Part shown: in pieces, positions 1 to 5,160 of the stretch
Layout of the letters: the number at the start of each line of letters is the position of its first letter
Numbering within the stretch: position 1 is the first letter of the stretch
From: an uncultured Clostridiaceae bacterium
GTDB taxonomy: Bacteria; Bacillota; Clostridia; Lachnospirales; Lachnospiraceae
Assembly (NCBI GenBank): GCA_949948825.1
Contig: CATLIJ010000128.1
Span: 1-7,163 of the forward strand
Direction of reading: 5' to 3'
Length of the DNA stretch: 7,163 nt
Notes under the pieces: generated by a model
The model's database searches: none
What the model was told of the DNA's origin: nothing
The model's input: only the letters and a program-made list of their open reading frames with translations
Made by a program: the position numbers and the translations under genes

Positions 1-69
1 AGGAAGAATATTGGATTCGGATTCCCTATATATTACAGGAGGAATTTGCATTTTAAAAAGATTCCTGTC

Positions 70-98
70 TTGACACCTGTGGTTGAATCTGTTATGAT
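70..98 (+). promoter_or_regulatory. Sigma-A promoter of the metK riboswitch transcript
   Basis: The -35 hexamer TTGACA (70-75) is a perfect match and the -10 hexamer TATGAT (93-98) differs from consensus at one base. The spacer is exactly 17 bp. Transcription should start near 105, which places the riboswitch aptamer about 40 nt into the message and gives a leader of about 277 nt before the metK start. This is one of the strongest promoters in the window and fits a housekeeping gene whose control is exerted downstream, by attenuation. Confidence 0.85.
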
Positions 99-142
99 AA
101 AAAATGTAACAGACAATAACAATTGAAAAGTGCGTAATATCC

Positions 143-258
143 CTTATTCAGAGTGATGGAGATACATAGGATCTGTGAAGTCACGGCAACCCCGGAGAAA
201 GCGTCTTTTAAGACCAGTCCCGGAAGGTGCCAACCTGAGCGAGAAATCGAGCAATAAG
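143..258 (+). promoter_or_regulatory. SAM-I (S-box) riboswitch aptamer upstream of metK
   Basis: The segment follows the S-box layout. P1 is closed by CTTATT (143-148) and AATAAG (253-258). The conserved AGAG and GATGGA stretch begins at 150. P2 is formed by GTGA (153-156) with TCAC (181-184), enclosing the kink-turn-like TGAAGTC, and is followed by the hallmark CGGCAACC (184-191). P3 is capped by the hairpin GTCTT/AAGAC (203-214). The conserved GGAAGGTGCCAA (222-233) comes next, then a P4 hairpin with a GAAA loop (CGA/TCG near 240-249). AGG in the P2 loop (168-170) could form the pseudoknot with CCT at 234-236. In this class SAM binding stabilises P1 and favours termination, so metK is repressed when SAM is plentiful. 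The downstream gene, SAM synthetase, is a classic S-box target. The fold was drawn by eye. Confidence 0.93.
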
Positions 259-259
259 A

Positions 260-288
260 GGATTTGGTGTGCAAAGAATATCAAGTCC
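260..288 (+). promoter_or_regulatory. Candidate antiterminator of the metK riboswitch
   Basis: GGATTTG (260-266) can pair with CAAGTCC (282-288) in seven base pairs with one G-U wobble. This uses up most of the 5' arm of the terminator (283-289), so the two structures exclude each other. The two G residues at 260-261 could also extend P1 by pairing with CC at 141-142 across a bulged A. SAM-stabilised P1 would then disfavour the antiterminator. This is an inference from base pairing only. Confidence 0.5.
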
Positions 289-318
289 GGCGTATGTATT
301 GCTTCGGACTTTTCTTTT
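283..318 (+). terminator. Riboswitch-controlled intrinsic terminator
   Basis: AAGTCCG (283-289) pairs perfectly with CGGACTT (305-311), optionally extended by a G-U pair (290/304). The next bases form the U-rich run TTTCTTTT (311-318). The stem is short for a terminator, which suits a regulated one. It sits 25 nt after the aptamer, where the S-box expression platform is expected. A second perfect 10-bp hairpin (322-331 with 338-347) follows it without a U tract. Confidence 0.75.
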
Positions 319-365
319 GTCCGGATTTCCGGACTGACGGAAATCCGTGAGGAGCTTTTGGATTC

Positions 366-373
366 AAAGGAGG
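366..373 (+). promoter_or_regulatory. Ribosome binding site fixing the metK start
   Basis: AAAGGAGG (366-373) is a full Shine-Dalgarno sequence placed 8 nt before the GTG at 382. It settles the start codon. The frame stays open back to about 175, but that upstream part is the riboswitch RNA and is not translated. Confidence 0.9.
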
Positions 374-381
374 AATCATCA

Positions 382-1572
382 GTGGAAAAATTATTGTTTA
401 CATCCGAGTCCGTGACAGAGGGACATCCGGATAAAATGTGCGATGCGATTTCTGATGCAGTTCTGGACGCTTTGATGGCACAGGACCCCATGAGCCGTGT
501 GGCCTGTGAAACCTGTACTACCACCGGACTGGTGCTGGTGATGGGAGAAATCACCACCAATGCTTATGTGGACATTCAGAAACTGGTTCGGGAGACGGTA
601 AAGGAGATTGGGTATGACCGGGCAGAGTATGGGTTTGACTGTGCTACCTGCGGCGTGATTGTGGCTTTGGACGAGCAGTCCACGGATATTGCCATGGGGG
701 TCAATAAGGCCCTGGAAGCCAAGGAAAACCGGATGAGTGACAGTGAACTGGATGCTATCGGCGCAGGAGACCAGGGAATGATGTTCGGTTTTGCCAGCAA
801 TGAGACAGAGGAATATATGCCTTATCCCATTGCCCTTGCTCATAAGCTGACTCTTCAGCTGACGAAGGTAAGAAAAGACGGCACTCTCCCATATCTGCGT
901 CCAGACGGCAAAAGCCAGGTGACAGTAGAGTATGATGAGAATGGCAGGCCCCTTCGTCTGGAGGCTGTGGTTCTCTCCACCCAGCATGATGCAGATGTGG
1001 AGCAGGAACAGATTCACAAGGATGTGAAAAAGTATATTTTTGATCCGGTTCTGCCAGCTCATATGGTGGATGAGAATACAAAATTCTTTGTAAATCCCAC
1101 TGGACGGTTTGTTATCGGCGGACCTCATGGGGACAGCGGAGTCACTGGCAGAAAGATTATTGTGGACACCTACGGCGGCTATGCACGTCATGGCGGCGGC
1201 GCATTTTCTGGCAAGGACTGTACCAAGGTGGATCGTTCAGCTGCCTATGCAGCTCGCTATGCGGCAAAGAACCTGGTGGCCGCAGGGCTGGCAGACAAGT
1301 GCGAGATTCAGCTTTCCTATGCCATTGGAGTGGCTTATCCTACCTCCATTATGGTAGACACCTTTGGAACCGGGAAATTATCCAATGAGAAGCTGGTGGA
1401 GATTATCCGGGAGAATTTTGATCTTCGTCCCGCAGGAATTATCAAGATGCTGGATCTTAGAAGACCTATTTACAAGCAGACAGCAGCTTACGGACATTTT
1501 GGAAGAACCGATTTGGATCTGCCCTGGGAGCGGCTGGATAAGGTGGATGAACTGAAGAAATATCTGGGATAA
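382..1572 (+). CDS. metK: S-adenosylmethionine synthetase (methionine adenosyltransferase)
   Basis: This cytosolic enzyme makes S-adenosylmethionine from methionine and ATP, releasing phosphate and diphosphate. It needs Mg2+ and K+ and works as a homotetramer in bacteria. The protein is 396 residues, the usual bacterial size, starting at a GTG with an ideal ribosome binding site. Visible signatures are GHPDK at 14-18 (His15 catalytic, Asp17 metal-binding by family analogy), the MAT hexapeptide GAGDQG at 127-132, PDGKSQV at 174-180, the FVIGGPHGDSGVTGRK block at 243-258 and the phosphate-binding GGGAFSGKD at 271-279. The C-terminal region (about 280-396) is complete and conserved, with no frameshift. 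Expression should be controlled by the SAM-I riboswitch upstream, giving product feedback. A terminator hairpin follows the stop, so metK is probably transcribed mainly alone, with some read-through into the membrane protein gene downstream. Confidence 0.98.
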   Translation: MEKLLFTSESVTEGHPDKMCDAISDAVLDALMAQDPMSRVACETCTTTGLVLVMGEITTNAYVDIQKLVRETVKEIGYDRAEYGFDCATCGVIVALDEQSTDIAMGVNKALEAKENRMSDSELDAIGAGDQGMMFGFASNETEEYMPYPIALAHKLTLQLTKVRKDGTLPYLRPDGKSQVTVEYDENGRPLRLEAVVLSTQHDADVEQEQIHKDVKKYIFDPVLPAHMVDENTKFFVNPTGRFVIGGPHGDSGVTGRKIIVDTYGGYARHGGGAFSGKDCTKVDRSAAYAARYAAKNLVAAGLADKCEIQLSYAIGVAYPTSIMVDTFGTGKLSNEKLVEIIRENFDLRPAGIIKMLDLRRPIYKQTAAYGHFGRTDLDLPWERLDKVDELKKYLG

Positions 1573-1590
1573 GGATTATTTTGAGAGGAT

Positions 1591-1647
1591 AAGAAATCGT
1601 GTACTGGCGTCAGTGTAGGTATGAGACGCTGGTACACGATTCTTTTA
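1591..1647 (+). terminator. Intrinsic terminator after metK
   Basis: A 16-bp stem joins 1596-1611 to 1625-1640, starting ATCGTGTAC and ending GTACACGAT, with two G-U wobbles in the middle and a GCGTC/GACGC top. The loop is 13 nt. The stem can extend outward by pairing AAGAA (1591-1595) with TTCTT (1640-1644) across a bulged A. The U-rich stretch TCTTTTATCC follows. The hairpin starts about 20 nt after the metK stop and ends just before the next gene's ribosome binding site, so it may also set read-through into that gene. Confidence 0.8.
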
Positions 1648-1672
1648 TCCGTTTTTGGAGGGATGGGGCGAA

Positions 1673-2200
1673 ATGAGAGAAAAGAACCAGAACAGAGGAC
1701 AAAGGGCGGCATTGTATGGGATGCTGATTGGATTGGGATTTGTGTTCAGCTATGTGGAGGCCATGATTCCGGTTCCCATGCCAGCTCCCGGAATGAAGCT
1801 GGGGCTGGCCAATCTGGTGAATATTGTGGGGCTGTATACCATTGGAATCGCGGGGACAATTACAGTTTCCCTGGTGAGGATTGTACTGGTAGGATTTACC
1901 TTTGGCAATACCTTTAGTATGTTTTATGGGCTGACTGGCGGAGCTTTAAGCCTGCTGGCTATGATTGGGGCGAAAAAATGCGGGTGGTTTGGGACAGTGG
2001 GGGTCAGTATTTTTGGCGGCGTATTCCATAACGTGGGACAGCTGGCAGTGGCAGCGTTTGTGACCAGGACAGGGGGAGTGTTTGCCTATCTGCCGGTTCT
2101 TCTGGCAGCAGGAGTAACAGCTGGCGCGGTTATCGGGCTTTTGGGGGGATTGGTGGCAGAGCGGATTCGGCCTATGATGAGAAGAATGAGGAATCCGTGA
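1673..2200 (+). CDS. Gx transporter family membrane protein (heptaprenyl diphosphate synthase component I-like)
   Basis: This is a small, very hydrophobic integral membrane protein of 175 residues. About five membrane segments can be read, near 13-32, 45-71, 80-98, 107-129 and 137-161. The C-terminal tail (ERIRPMMRRMRNP) is positively charged and probably cytoplasmic. Family hallmarks, from memory of the PF07456 group, are the YVEAMIPVPMPAPGMKLGLAN block at 27-47, FGNTFSMFYGLTGGALSLL at 77-95 and FGGVFHNVGQLAVA at 114-127. Older annotation calls this family heptaprenyl diphosphate synthase component I; the small glycine-rich membrane architecture fits a transporter or ECF-like S component better, and the substrate is not known to me. 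I chose ATG 1673 because GGAGGG (1657-1662) lies 10 nt upstream; a TTG at 1655 is possible but overlaps that site. No separate promoter is evident, so it is probably transcribed by read-through from metK. Confidence 0.8.
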   Translation: MREKNQNRGQRAALYGMLIGLGFVFSYVEAMIPVPMPAPGMKLGLANLVNIVGLYTIGIAGTITVSLVRIVLVGFTFGNTFSMFYGLTGGALSLLAMIGAKKCGWFGTVGVSIFGGVFHNVGQLAVAAFVTRTGGVFAYLPVLLAAGVTAGAVIGLLGGLVAERIRPMMRRMRNP

Positions 2201-2247
2201 ACCATAACAAAAACGGATAAAAACAGGCGTCAGGCTTGCTTCAAAAC

Positions 2248-2275
2248 TTGATAAAATGTGAAAAAGTGATATAAT
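2248..2275 (+). promoter_or_regulatory. Probable promoter of galT
   Basis: TTGATA (2248-2253) and a perfect TATAAT (2270-2275) are separated by 16 bp in an AT-rich stretch. Transcription would start near 2282, leaving a leader of about 120 nt before galT. No catabolite-repression (cre) site matching the usual consensus was found nearby. Confidence 0.7.
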
Positions 2276-2369
2276 AATTTTGAAAAAGATGAAAAAAGGA
2301 TTGTGTCAATCAATGAAAAGCAAGGGCTTTGTTGAGAGATTAGGATTCGTGTGACAGGGAAAGAGGAGC

Positions 2370-2387
2370 TGTTACATAAAATTAACA
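2370..2387. promoter_or_regulatory. Inverted repeat in the galT leader, possible operator
   Basis: TGTTA (2370-2374) and TAACA (2383-2387) form a 5-bp inverted repeat around an 8-bp AT-rich centre. It ends 6 bp before the galT ribosome binding site (GGAGG, 2393-2397). The size resembles a small helix-turn-helix operator, but the arms are short, AT-rich and could arise by chance. No regulator gene is adjacent. Confidence 0.25.
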
Positions 2388-2403
2388 TAAATGGAGGTCA
2401 GAG

Positions 2404-3912
2404 ATGATACACGACGCAATCAAAAAGCTGGTGCAGTATGGAGTGGAGACAGGGCTTTGCAGGGAGGAGGACCGGATTTATGTCACCAACCGGATTCTGG
2501 AAGCTCTGCAAATGGATGAGTATGAGGAGCCAGAGCAGAAGTATAGCCAGATTAATCTGGAGGAGACTTTGAAGGAGCTGCTGGATTATGCCTGTGAGAA
2601 GGGAATTACCCAGGATAGTATTGGTTATCGGGATTTGTTTGACACAAAGCTTATGGATTGCCTGATGCCCCGGCCATCTGAAGTTTCAGCAGAATTCTGG
2701 AGAATTTATAAGGAGCAGGGGGCCAGAGCTGCCACAGATTATTTTTATAAGTTAAGCCAGGATTCGGATTATATCCGCAGATACCGGGTCTGTAAGGACC
2801 AGAAATGGATTGCAAAGACTTCCTACGGAGATTTGGACATTACTATCAATCTGTCTAAGCCGGAGAAAGACCCCAAGGCCATTGCAGCCGCCAAGCTGGC
2901 AAAGCAGAGCGGTTATCCCAAGTGTCTGCTTTGCATGGAGAATGAGGGATATGCTGGGCGCCTGAACCATCCGGCCAGGAACAATCACCGGATTATCCGG
3001 ATTACAGTCAATGACAGTCCATGGGGATTCCAGTATTCTCCTTATGTGTATTACAATGAGCATTGTATTGTGTTTAATGGCCAGCACACGCCTATGAAGA
3101 TTGAGCGGGCTGCTTTTGTGAAGCTGTTTGATTTTGTGAAATTGTTCCCTCATTACTTTTTAGGTTCCAATGCAGATTTGCCGATTGTAGGAGGATCTAT
3201 CTTAAGCCATGACCATTTCCAGGGCGGCCATTATACCTTTGCCATGGCAAAAGCCGGAATGGAGCAGAAGTTTGTGATGCCTGGATTTGAGGATGTGGAG
3301 GCAGGGATTGTGTATTGGCCCATGTCGGTTCTTCGTTTGAGAGGAAAGGATTCAGACAGGCTGATTGACCTGGGAGAAAAGGTGCTTCTGGCTTGGAGAG
3401 GTTATACGGATGAGGAGGCATTTGTCTATGCAGAGACAGAGGGAGAGCCTCACAATACCATTACCCCCATTGCCCGGAAGAACGGGGGTTTTTATGAGCT
3501 GGATCTGGTGCTTCGGAACAATATTACCACAGAGGAATTTCCTTTGGGCGTGTATCATCCTCATCAGGAGCTGCATCATATTAAGAAGGAAAATATTGGT
3601 CTGATCGAGGTGATGGGTCTGGCTGTGCTGCCCTCCAGACTGAAAGATGAGCTGGCTCTTTTAGGGGAATACCTTGTGGAGGGCAAGGAGGTGCGCAGCA
3701 ATGAGGCGCTGGAGAAGCATGGAGACTGGGTGGAGGAATTTTTGCCAAAATATGACAGGATCACCAGAGAAAATGTGGAAGGGATTCTTCAGGATGAGGT
3801 AGGAAAGGTATTTGCAAAAGTGCTGGAGGATGCAGGCGTGTACAAATGTACGCCGGAAGGAAGAGCAGCCTTTGGCAGATTCCTGGAAAGTGTCGGATTT
3901 CACAAAGCATAA
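2404..3912 (+). CDS. galT: UDP-glucose--hexose-1-phosphate uridylyltransferase, class II (Firmicutes type)
   Basis: GalT exchanges the sugar-1-phosphate of UDP-glucose with galactose-1-phosphate, giving UDP-galactose and glucose-1-phosphate in the Leloir pathway of galactose use. The protein is 502 residues, matching the roughly 490-510 residue class II enzymes of Firmicutes and longer than the roughly 350-residue E. coli type. The N-terminal half holds a CxxC pair (Cys174, Cys177), the NNHRIIRI segment and the ITVNDSPWGFQYSPYVYYNEH block. The active-site motif is SHDHFQGG, with His269 and His271; by analogy with the HPH motif of class I enzymes the second His is the likely nucleophile that carries UMP. 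The C-terminal domain (about 250-440) includes the conserved VYHPHQELHHIKKENIGLIEVMG region. The start has GGAGG 6 nt upstream. galK and galE are not beside it; galT stands alone here between its own promoter and a strong terminator. Confidence 0.96.
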   Translation: MIHDAIKKLVQYGVETGLCREEDRIYVTNRILEALQMDEYEEPEQKYSQINLEETLKELLDYACEKGITQDSIGYRDLFDTKLMDCLMPRPSEVSAEFWRIYKEQGARAATDYFYKLSQDSDYIRRYRVCKDQKWIAKTSYGDLDITINLSKPEKDPKAIAAAKLAKQSGYPKCLLCMENEGYAGRLNHPARNNHRIIRITVNDSPWGFQYSPYVYYNEHCIVFNGQHTPMKIERAAFVKLFDFVKLFPHYFLGSNADLPIVGGSILSHDHFQGGHYTFAMAKAGMEQKFVMPGFEDVEAGIVYWPMSVLRLRGKDSDRLIDLGEKVLLAWRGYTDEEAFVYAETEGEPHNTITPIARKNGGFYELDLVLRNNITTEEFPLGVYHPHQELHHIKKENIGLIEVMGLAVLPSRLKDELALLGEYLVEGKEVRSNEALEKHGDWVEEFLPKYDRITRENVEGILQDEVGKVFAKVLEDAGVYKCTPEGRAAFGRFLESVGFHKA

Positions 3913-3918
3913 CAAAAG

Positions 3919-3963
3919 AAAAAGGGATTCAGGCCTGTTTTAGCAGGCCTGAATCCCTTTTTT
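3919..3963. terminator. Bidirectional intrinsic terminator between galT and hpf
   Basis: A perfect 19-bp stem (3919-3937 with 3944-3962) encloses a 6-nt TTTTAG loop. The core is GGGATTCAGGCCTG and its complement, bordered by A residues on the left and T residues on the right, so each strand gives a GC-rich hairpin followed by a U tract. It begins 6 bp after the galT stop and lies 21 bp beyond the hpf stop, so it can end both convergent transcripts. Confidence 0.95.
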
Positions 3964-3983
3964 ATGCCTCATCAGATTGTACT

Positions 3984-4511
3984 TCAGAATTCTGGTTCAA
4001 TCAGTCCATAGGAATGTCCCTTGCGTTTATAGACCACATTGACTTCTTCGGTTTGTGCATTCAGGAACACATAGAAATTATGGTTCAAAAGCTCCATCTG
4101 TACGCAGGCTTCTTCCGGGTCCATAGGCTTGATTCCAAAACGTTTGGTCTTGACAATCTGAATCTCTTCCTCCTCTTCTGCCTCTTCATTGATGAAAAAG
4201 TCAGAGAAGGACTGAGCGGATTGCTTTTTGTCAATGATTTTGTTTTTATATTTCTTGAGCTGGCGTTCGATAATTTCTTCTACCAGGTCGATGGAGACAT
4301 ACATATCGCTGCTGGACTCTTCCGCACGGATGATGTTGCCCTTGACAGGGATGGTCACTTCGATTTTCTGCTTGTCCTTCTGCACGCTTAATGTGACGAT
4401 TACCTCTGTGTCCGGATTAAAGTAGCGGTCCAGCTTTCCGATTTTCTCCTCTACGGCTCTCCGAATGCCCGGAGTTACATTGACGTTCCTTCCTGTAATC
4501 GTATAACGCAT
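3984..4511 (-). CDS. hpf: Long-form ribosome hibernation promoting factor
   Basis: HPF binds the 30S subunit in the decoding region of idle ribosomes. The long form also pairs two ribosomes into inactive 100S dimers through its C-terminal domain, protecting them in stationary phase or stress. The protein is 175 residues. The N-terminal S30AE domain covers about 1-95 (MRYTITGRNVNVTPGIR at the start, DMYVSIDLVEEIIERQLKKYK at 69-89). An acidic linker follows (EEAEEEEE, 109-116), then the dimerisation domain from about 120 to the end (RFGIKPMDPEEACVQMELLNHNFYVFLN at 124-151, YKRKGHSYGLIEPEF at the terminus). The start at 4511 is preferred because AAAAGGAG lies 9 nt upstream and MRYTI matches the family; an ATG two codons earlier is only 3 nt from that site. 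It converges with galT and diverges from secA. In Bacillus the orthologue yvyD also sits next to secA. Confidence 0.95.
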   Translation of the reverse strand: MRYTITGRNVNVTPGIRRAVEEKIGKLDRYFNPDTEVIVTLSVQKDKQKIEVTIPVKGNIIRAEESSSDMYVSIDLVEEIIERQLKKYKNKIIDKKQSAQSFSDFFINEEAEEEEEIQIVKTKRFGIKPMDPEEACVQMELLNHNFYVFLNAQTEEVNVVYKRKGHSYGLIEPEF

Positions 4512-4520
4512 AATCATCAG

Positions 4521-4528
4521 CTCCTTTT
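4521..4528 (-). promoter_or_regulatory. Ribosome binding site of hpf
   Basis: On the minus strand this reads AAAAGGAG, 9 nt before the ATG at 4511 and only 3 nt before the ATG at 4517. The spacing favours the downstream ATG as the true start. Confidence 0.8.
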
Positions 4529-4542
4529 TTTGAGATGATTTC

Positions 4543-4571
4543 AGTATATCACATTTGTTTGAAAAATTCAA
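4543..4571 (-). promoter_or_regulatory. Promoter of hpf
   Basis: On the minus strand the -35 TTGAAT (4571-4566) and -10 TATACT (4548-4543) are separated by 17 bp. Both match the housekeeping sigma consensus well. The leader to the hpf start would be about 25 nt. It lies about 230 bp from the nearest perfect DnaA box. Confidence 0.75.
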
Positions 4572-4650
4572 TGAAAAACCTAGAAATGTTGTGACAATTA
4601 TACGAGAAATGATATTGTTCAGAAAAGCGGAAGGGAACAGGAAAGATGTG

Positions 4651-4682
4651 TTTAAGTTTACATAAGTATTATTTTTAAAAAA
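4651..4682. other. AT-rich tract beside the DnaA-box cluster
   Basis: Only three of 32 bases are G or C, and the tract ends in TTTTTAAAAAA. It lies about 120 bp left of the first DnaA box. If the cluster acts in replication initiation, this is one of the candidate unwinding segments; a shorter AT-rich run around 4961-4982 directly adjoins an inverted box, and another lies at 5103-5135. AT-richness alone is common in intergenic DNA. Confidence 0.4.
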
Positions 4683-4705
4683 GGGAAGTCAAGGGTTTTT
4701 TGGTC

Positions 4706-4731
4706 ATTTTGTGTCGAAATTTGCAAGTTTA
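4706..4731 (+). repeat. Imperfect direct repeat, left copy
   Basis: The order ATTTTGTG, then TCGA, then AATTTGCAAG, then TTTA recurs at 4936-4959 with only small spacer differences. The two copies lie about 230 bp apart and bracket the five-box DnaA core. The central 10-mer AATTTGCAAG is identical in both. The role is unknown; it may be a second protein's site or a remnant of a local duplication. Confidence 0.6.
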
Positions 4732-4798
4732 TGATAAGTGTACAAAAGAAAAACAGGATAAGAAACCAGGTGGGAGTGGACAGTCAGGGGAAAATGGG

Positions 4799-4819
4799 GA
4801 TTGTGGATAATGTGGATAA
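4799..4819 (+). repeat. Tandem DnaA-box pair, copy 1
   Basis: GAT followed by two perfect TGTGGATAA boxes (4802-4810 and 4811-4819) with no base between them. The whole 21-bp unit recurs exactly at 4897-4917, 98 bp away in the same orientation. Confidence 0.85.
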
Positions 4820-4896
4820 CTTGGTGTATAAGTGGATTTTGGCGTAAATAGGACAAGTGTGGGTGTGGATAATTTATGGGAAGTTGTACACAGAAA

Positions 4897-4917
4897 GATT
4901 GTGGATAATGTGGATAA
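4897..4917 (+). repeat. Tandem DnaA-box pair, copy 2
   Basis: An exact 21-bp copy of the unit at 4799-4819: GAT and then two abutting TGTGGATAA boxes (4900-4908, 4909-4917). The flanking bases differ (AAA before here, GGG before there), so identity stops at the edges of the unit. Confidence 0.85.
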
Positions 4918-4935
4918 GTGGAGTATCGAACAAAG

Positions 4936-4959
4936 ATTTTGTGCAATTTGCAAGGTTTA
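4936..4959 (+). repeat. Imperfect direct repeat, right copy
   Basis: ATTTTGTG, C, AATTTGCAAG, G, TTTA, matching the left copy at 4706-4731 in order and in all three conserved blocks. It sits between the last box of the forward core and the inverted box at 4979. Confidence 0.6.
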
Positions 4960-5144
4960 CCATAATGATTTTTTTATGTTATCCACAGAAAATCCCATTA
5001 TTTGGCAGAAAAGGGGCAGGTTTGCCGGGAAATGGAAAAGGGAGCAGAAATGTGGAAAAACGGGTCGATGAAAAGGCTGGAAAAAAAGGAGAGAAAGTGG
5101 GGAATACTATAAAAGCTTAATTTTTTGTGAATAACAGGTGAAAT

Positions 5145-5160
5145 CTTGAATAAATTCAAG
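5145..5160. promoter_or_regulatory. Palindrome overlapping the secA -35 element
   Basis: CTTGAAT and ATTCAAG form a perfect 7-bp inverted repeat separated by AA. It completely covers the -35 hexamer of the secA promoter, so a dimeric protein bound here would block RNA polymerase. Which protein, if any, is unknown. Because half of the arm is the -35 sequence itself, chance is a real alternative. Confidence 0.4.

Larger units (their letters stand above)
4802..5134. promoter_or_regulatory. DnaA-box cluster in the hpf-secA intergenic region
   Basis: Six perfect 9-mer DnaA boxes lie within 186 bp: TGTGGATAA at 4802-4810, 4811-4819, 4864-4872, 4900-4908 and 4909-4917, and the opposite orientation TTATCCACA at 4979-4987. 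Two one-mismatch boxes follow: TGTGGAAAA (5051-5059) and TGTGAATAA (5126-5134, i.e. TTATTCACA on the other strand, within the relaxed TTATnCACA consensus). Weaker look-alikes are GGTGTATAA (4823-4831) and TTGTACACA (4884-4892). DnaA is the bacterial replication initiator and also a transcription regulator; clusters of this density are typical of oriC or of DnaA-titrating and regulatory sites. The region is non-coding and lies between divergent hpf and secA. No dnaA, dnaN, rpmH or recF is in the window. Binding is strongly expected from sequence; the biological role is inferred. Confidence 0.85.

Noticed and set aside
1..56. Possible C-terminal tail of an upstream gene (EEYWIRIPYILQEEFAF then TAA in frame 3).
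   Set aside because: The residues look protein-like and the stop falls just before the metK promoter, but all three forward frames are open at the window edge and 17 residues cannot be assigned to a family.
35..68. ACAGGA/TCCTGT inverted repeat as a terminator for an upstream gene.
   Set aside because: The stem is only 6 bp with a 22-nt loop and has no T tract after it.
175..381. In-frame 69-codon upstream extension of metK from about 175.
   Set aside because: It is the riboswitch aptamer, terminator and ribosome binding site; known MetK proteins begin at the segment encoded from 382.
391..1191. Long 266-codon minus-strand frame inside metK.
   Set aside because: It is antisense to a fully conserved gene, with no ribosome binding site or recognisable domain; a codon-bias shadow.
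4594..4618. ACAAT/ATTGT inverted repeat upstream of the hpf promoter.
   Set aside because: Arms are only 5 bp, AT-rich and separated by 15 bp, so chance is sufficient.
4799..4917. CRISPR-like or iteron plasmid repeats.
   Set aside because: The repeats are DnaA boxes with irregular spacing and chromosomal housekeeping neighbours; there are no uniform spacers, cas genes or plasmid Rep gene.
4704..4953. Minus-strand open frames of 74-80 codons in the same spacer.
   Set aside because: The HPHYPQ/STLSTI-like repeats in their translations merely reflect the repeated TTATCCACA sequences; no start signal supports them.
4832..5120. Overlapping plus-strand open frames of 79 and 87 codons in the hpf-secA spacer.
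   Set aside because: They run through the repeated DnaA boxes, lack ribosome binding sites, overlap each other in different frames and resemble no family.
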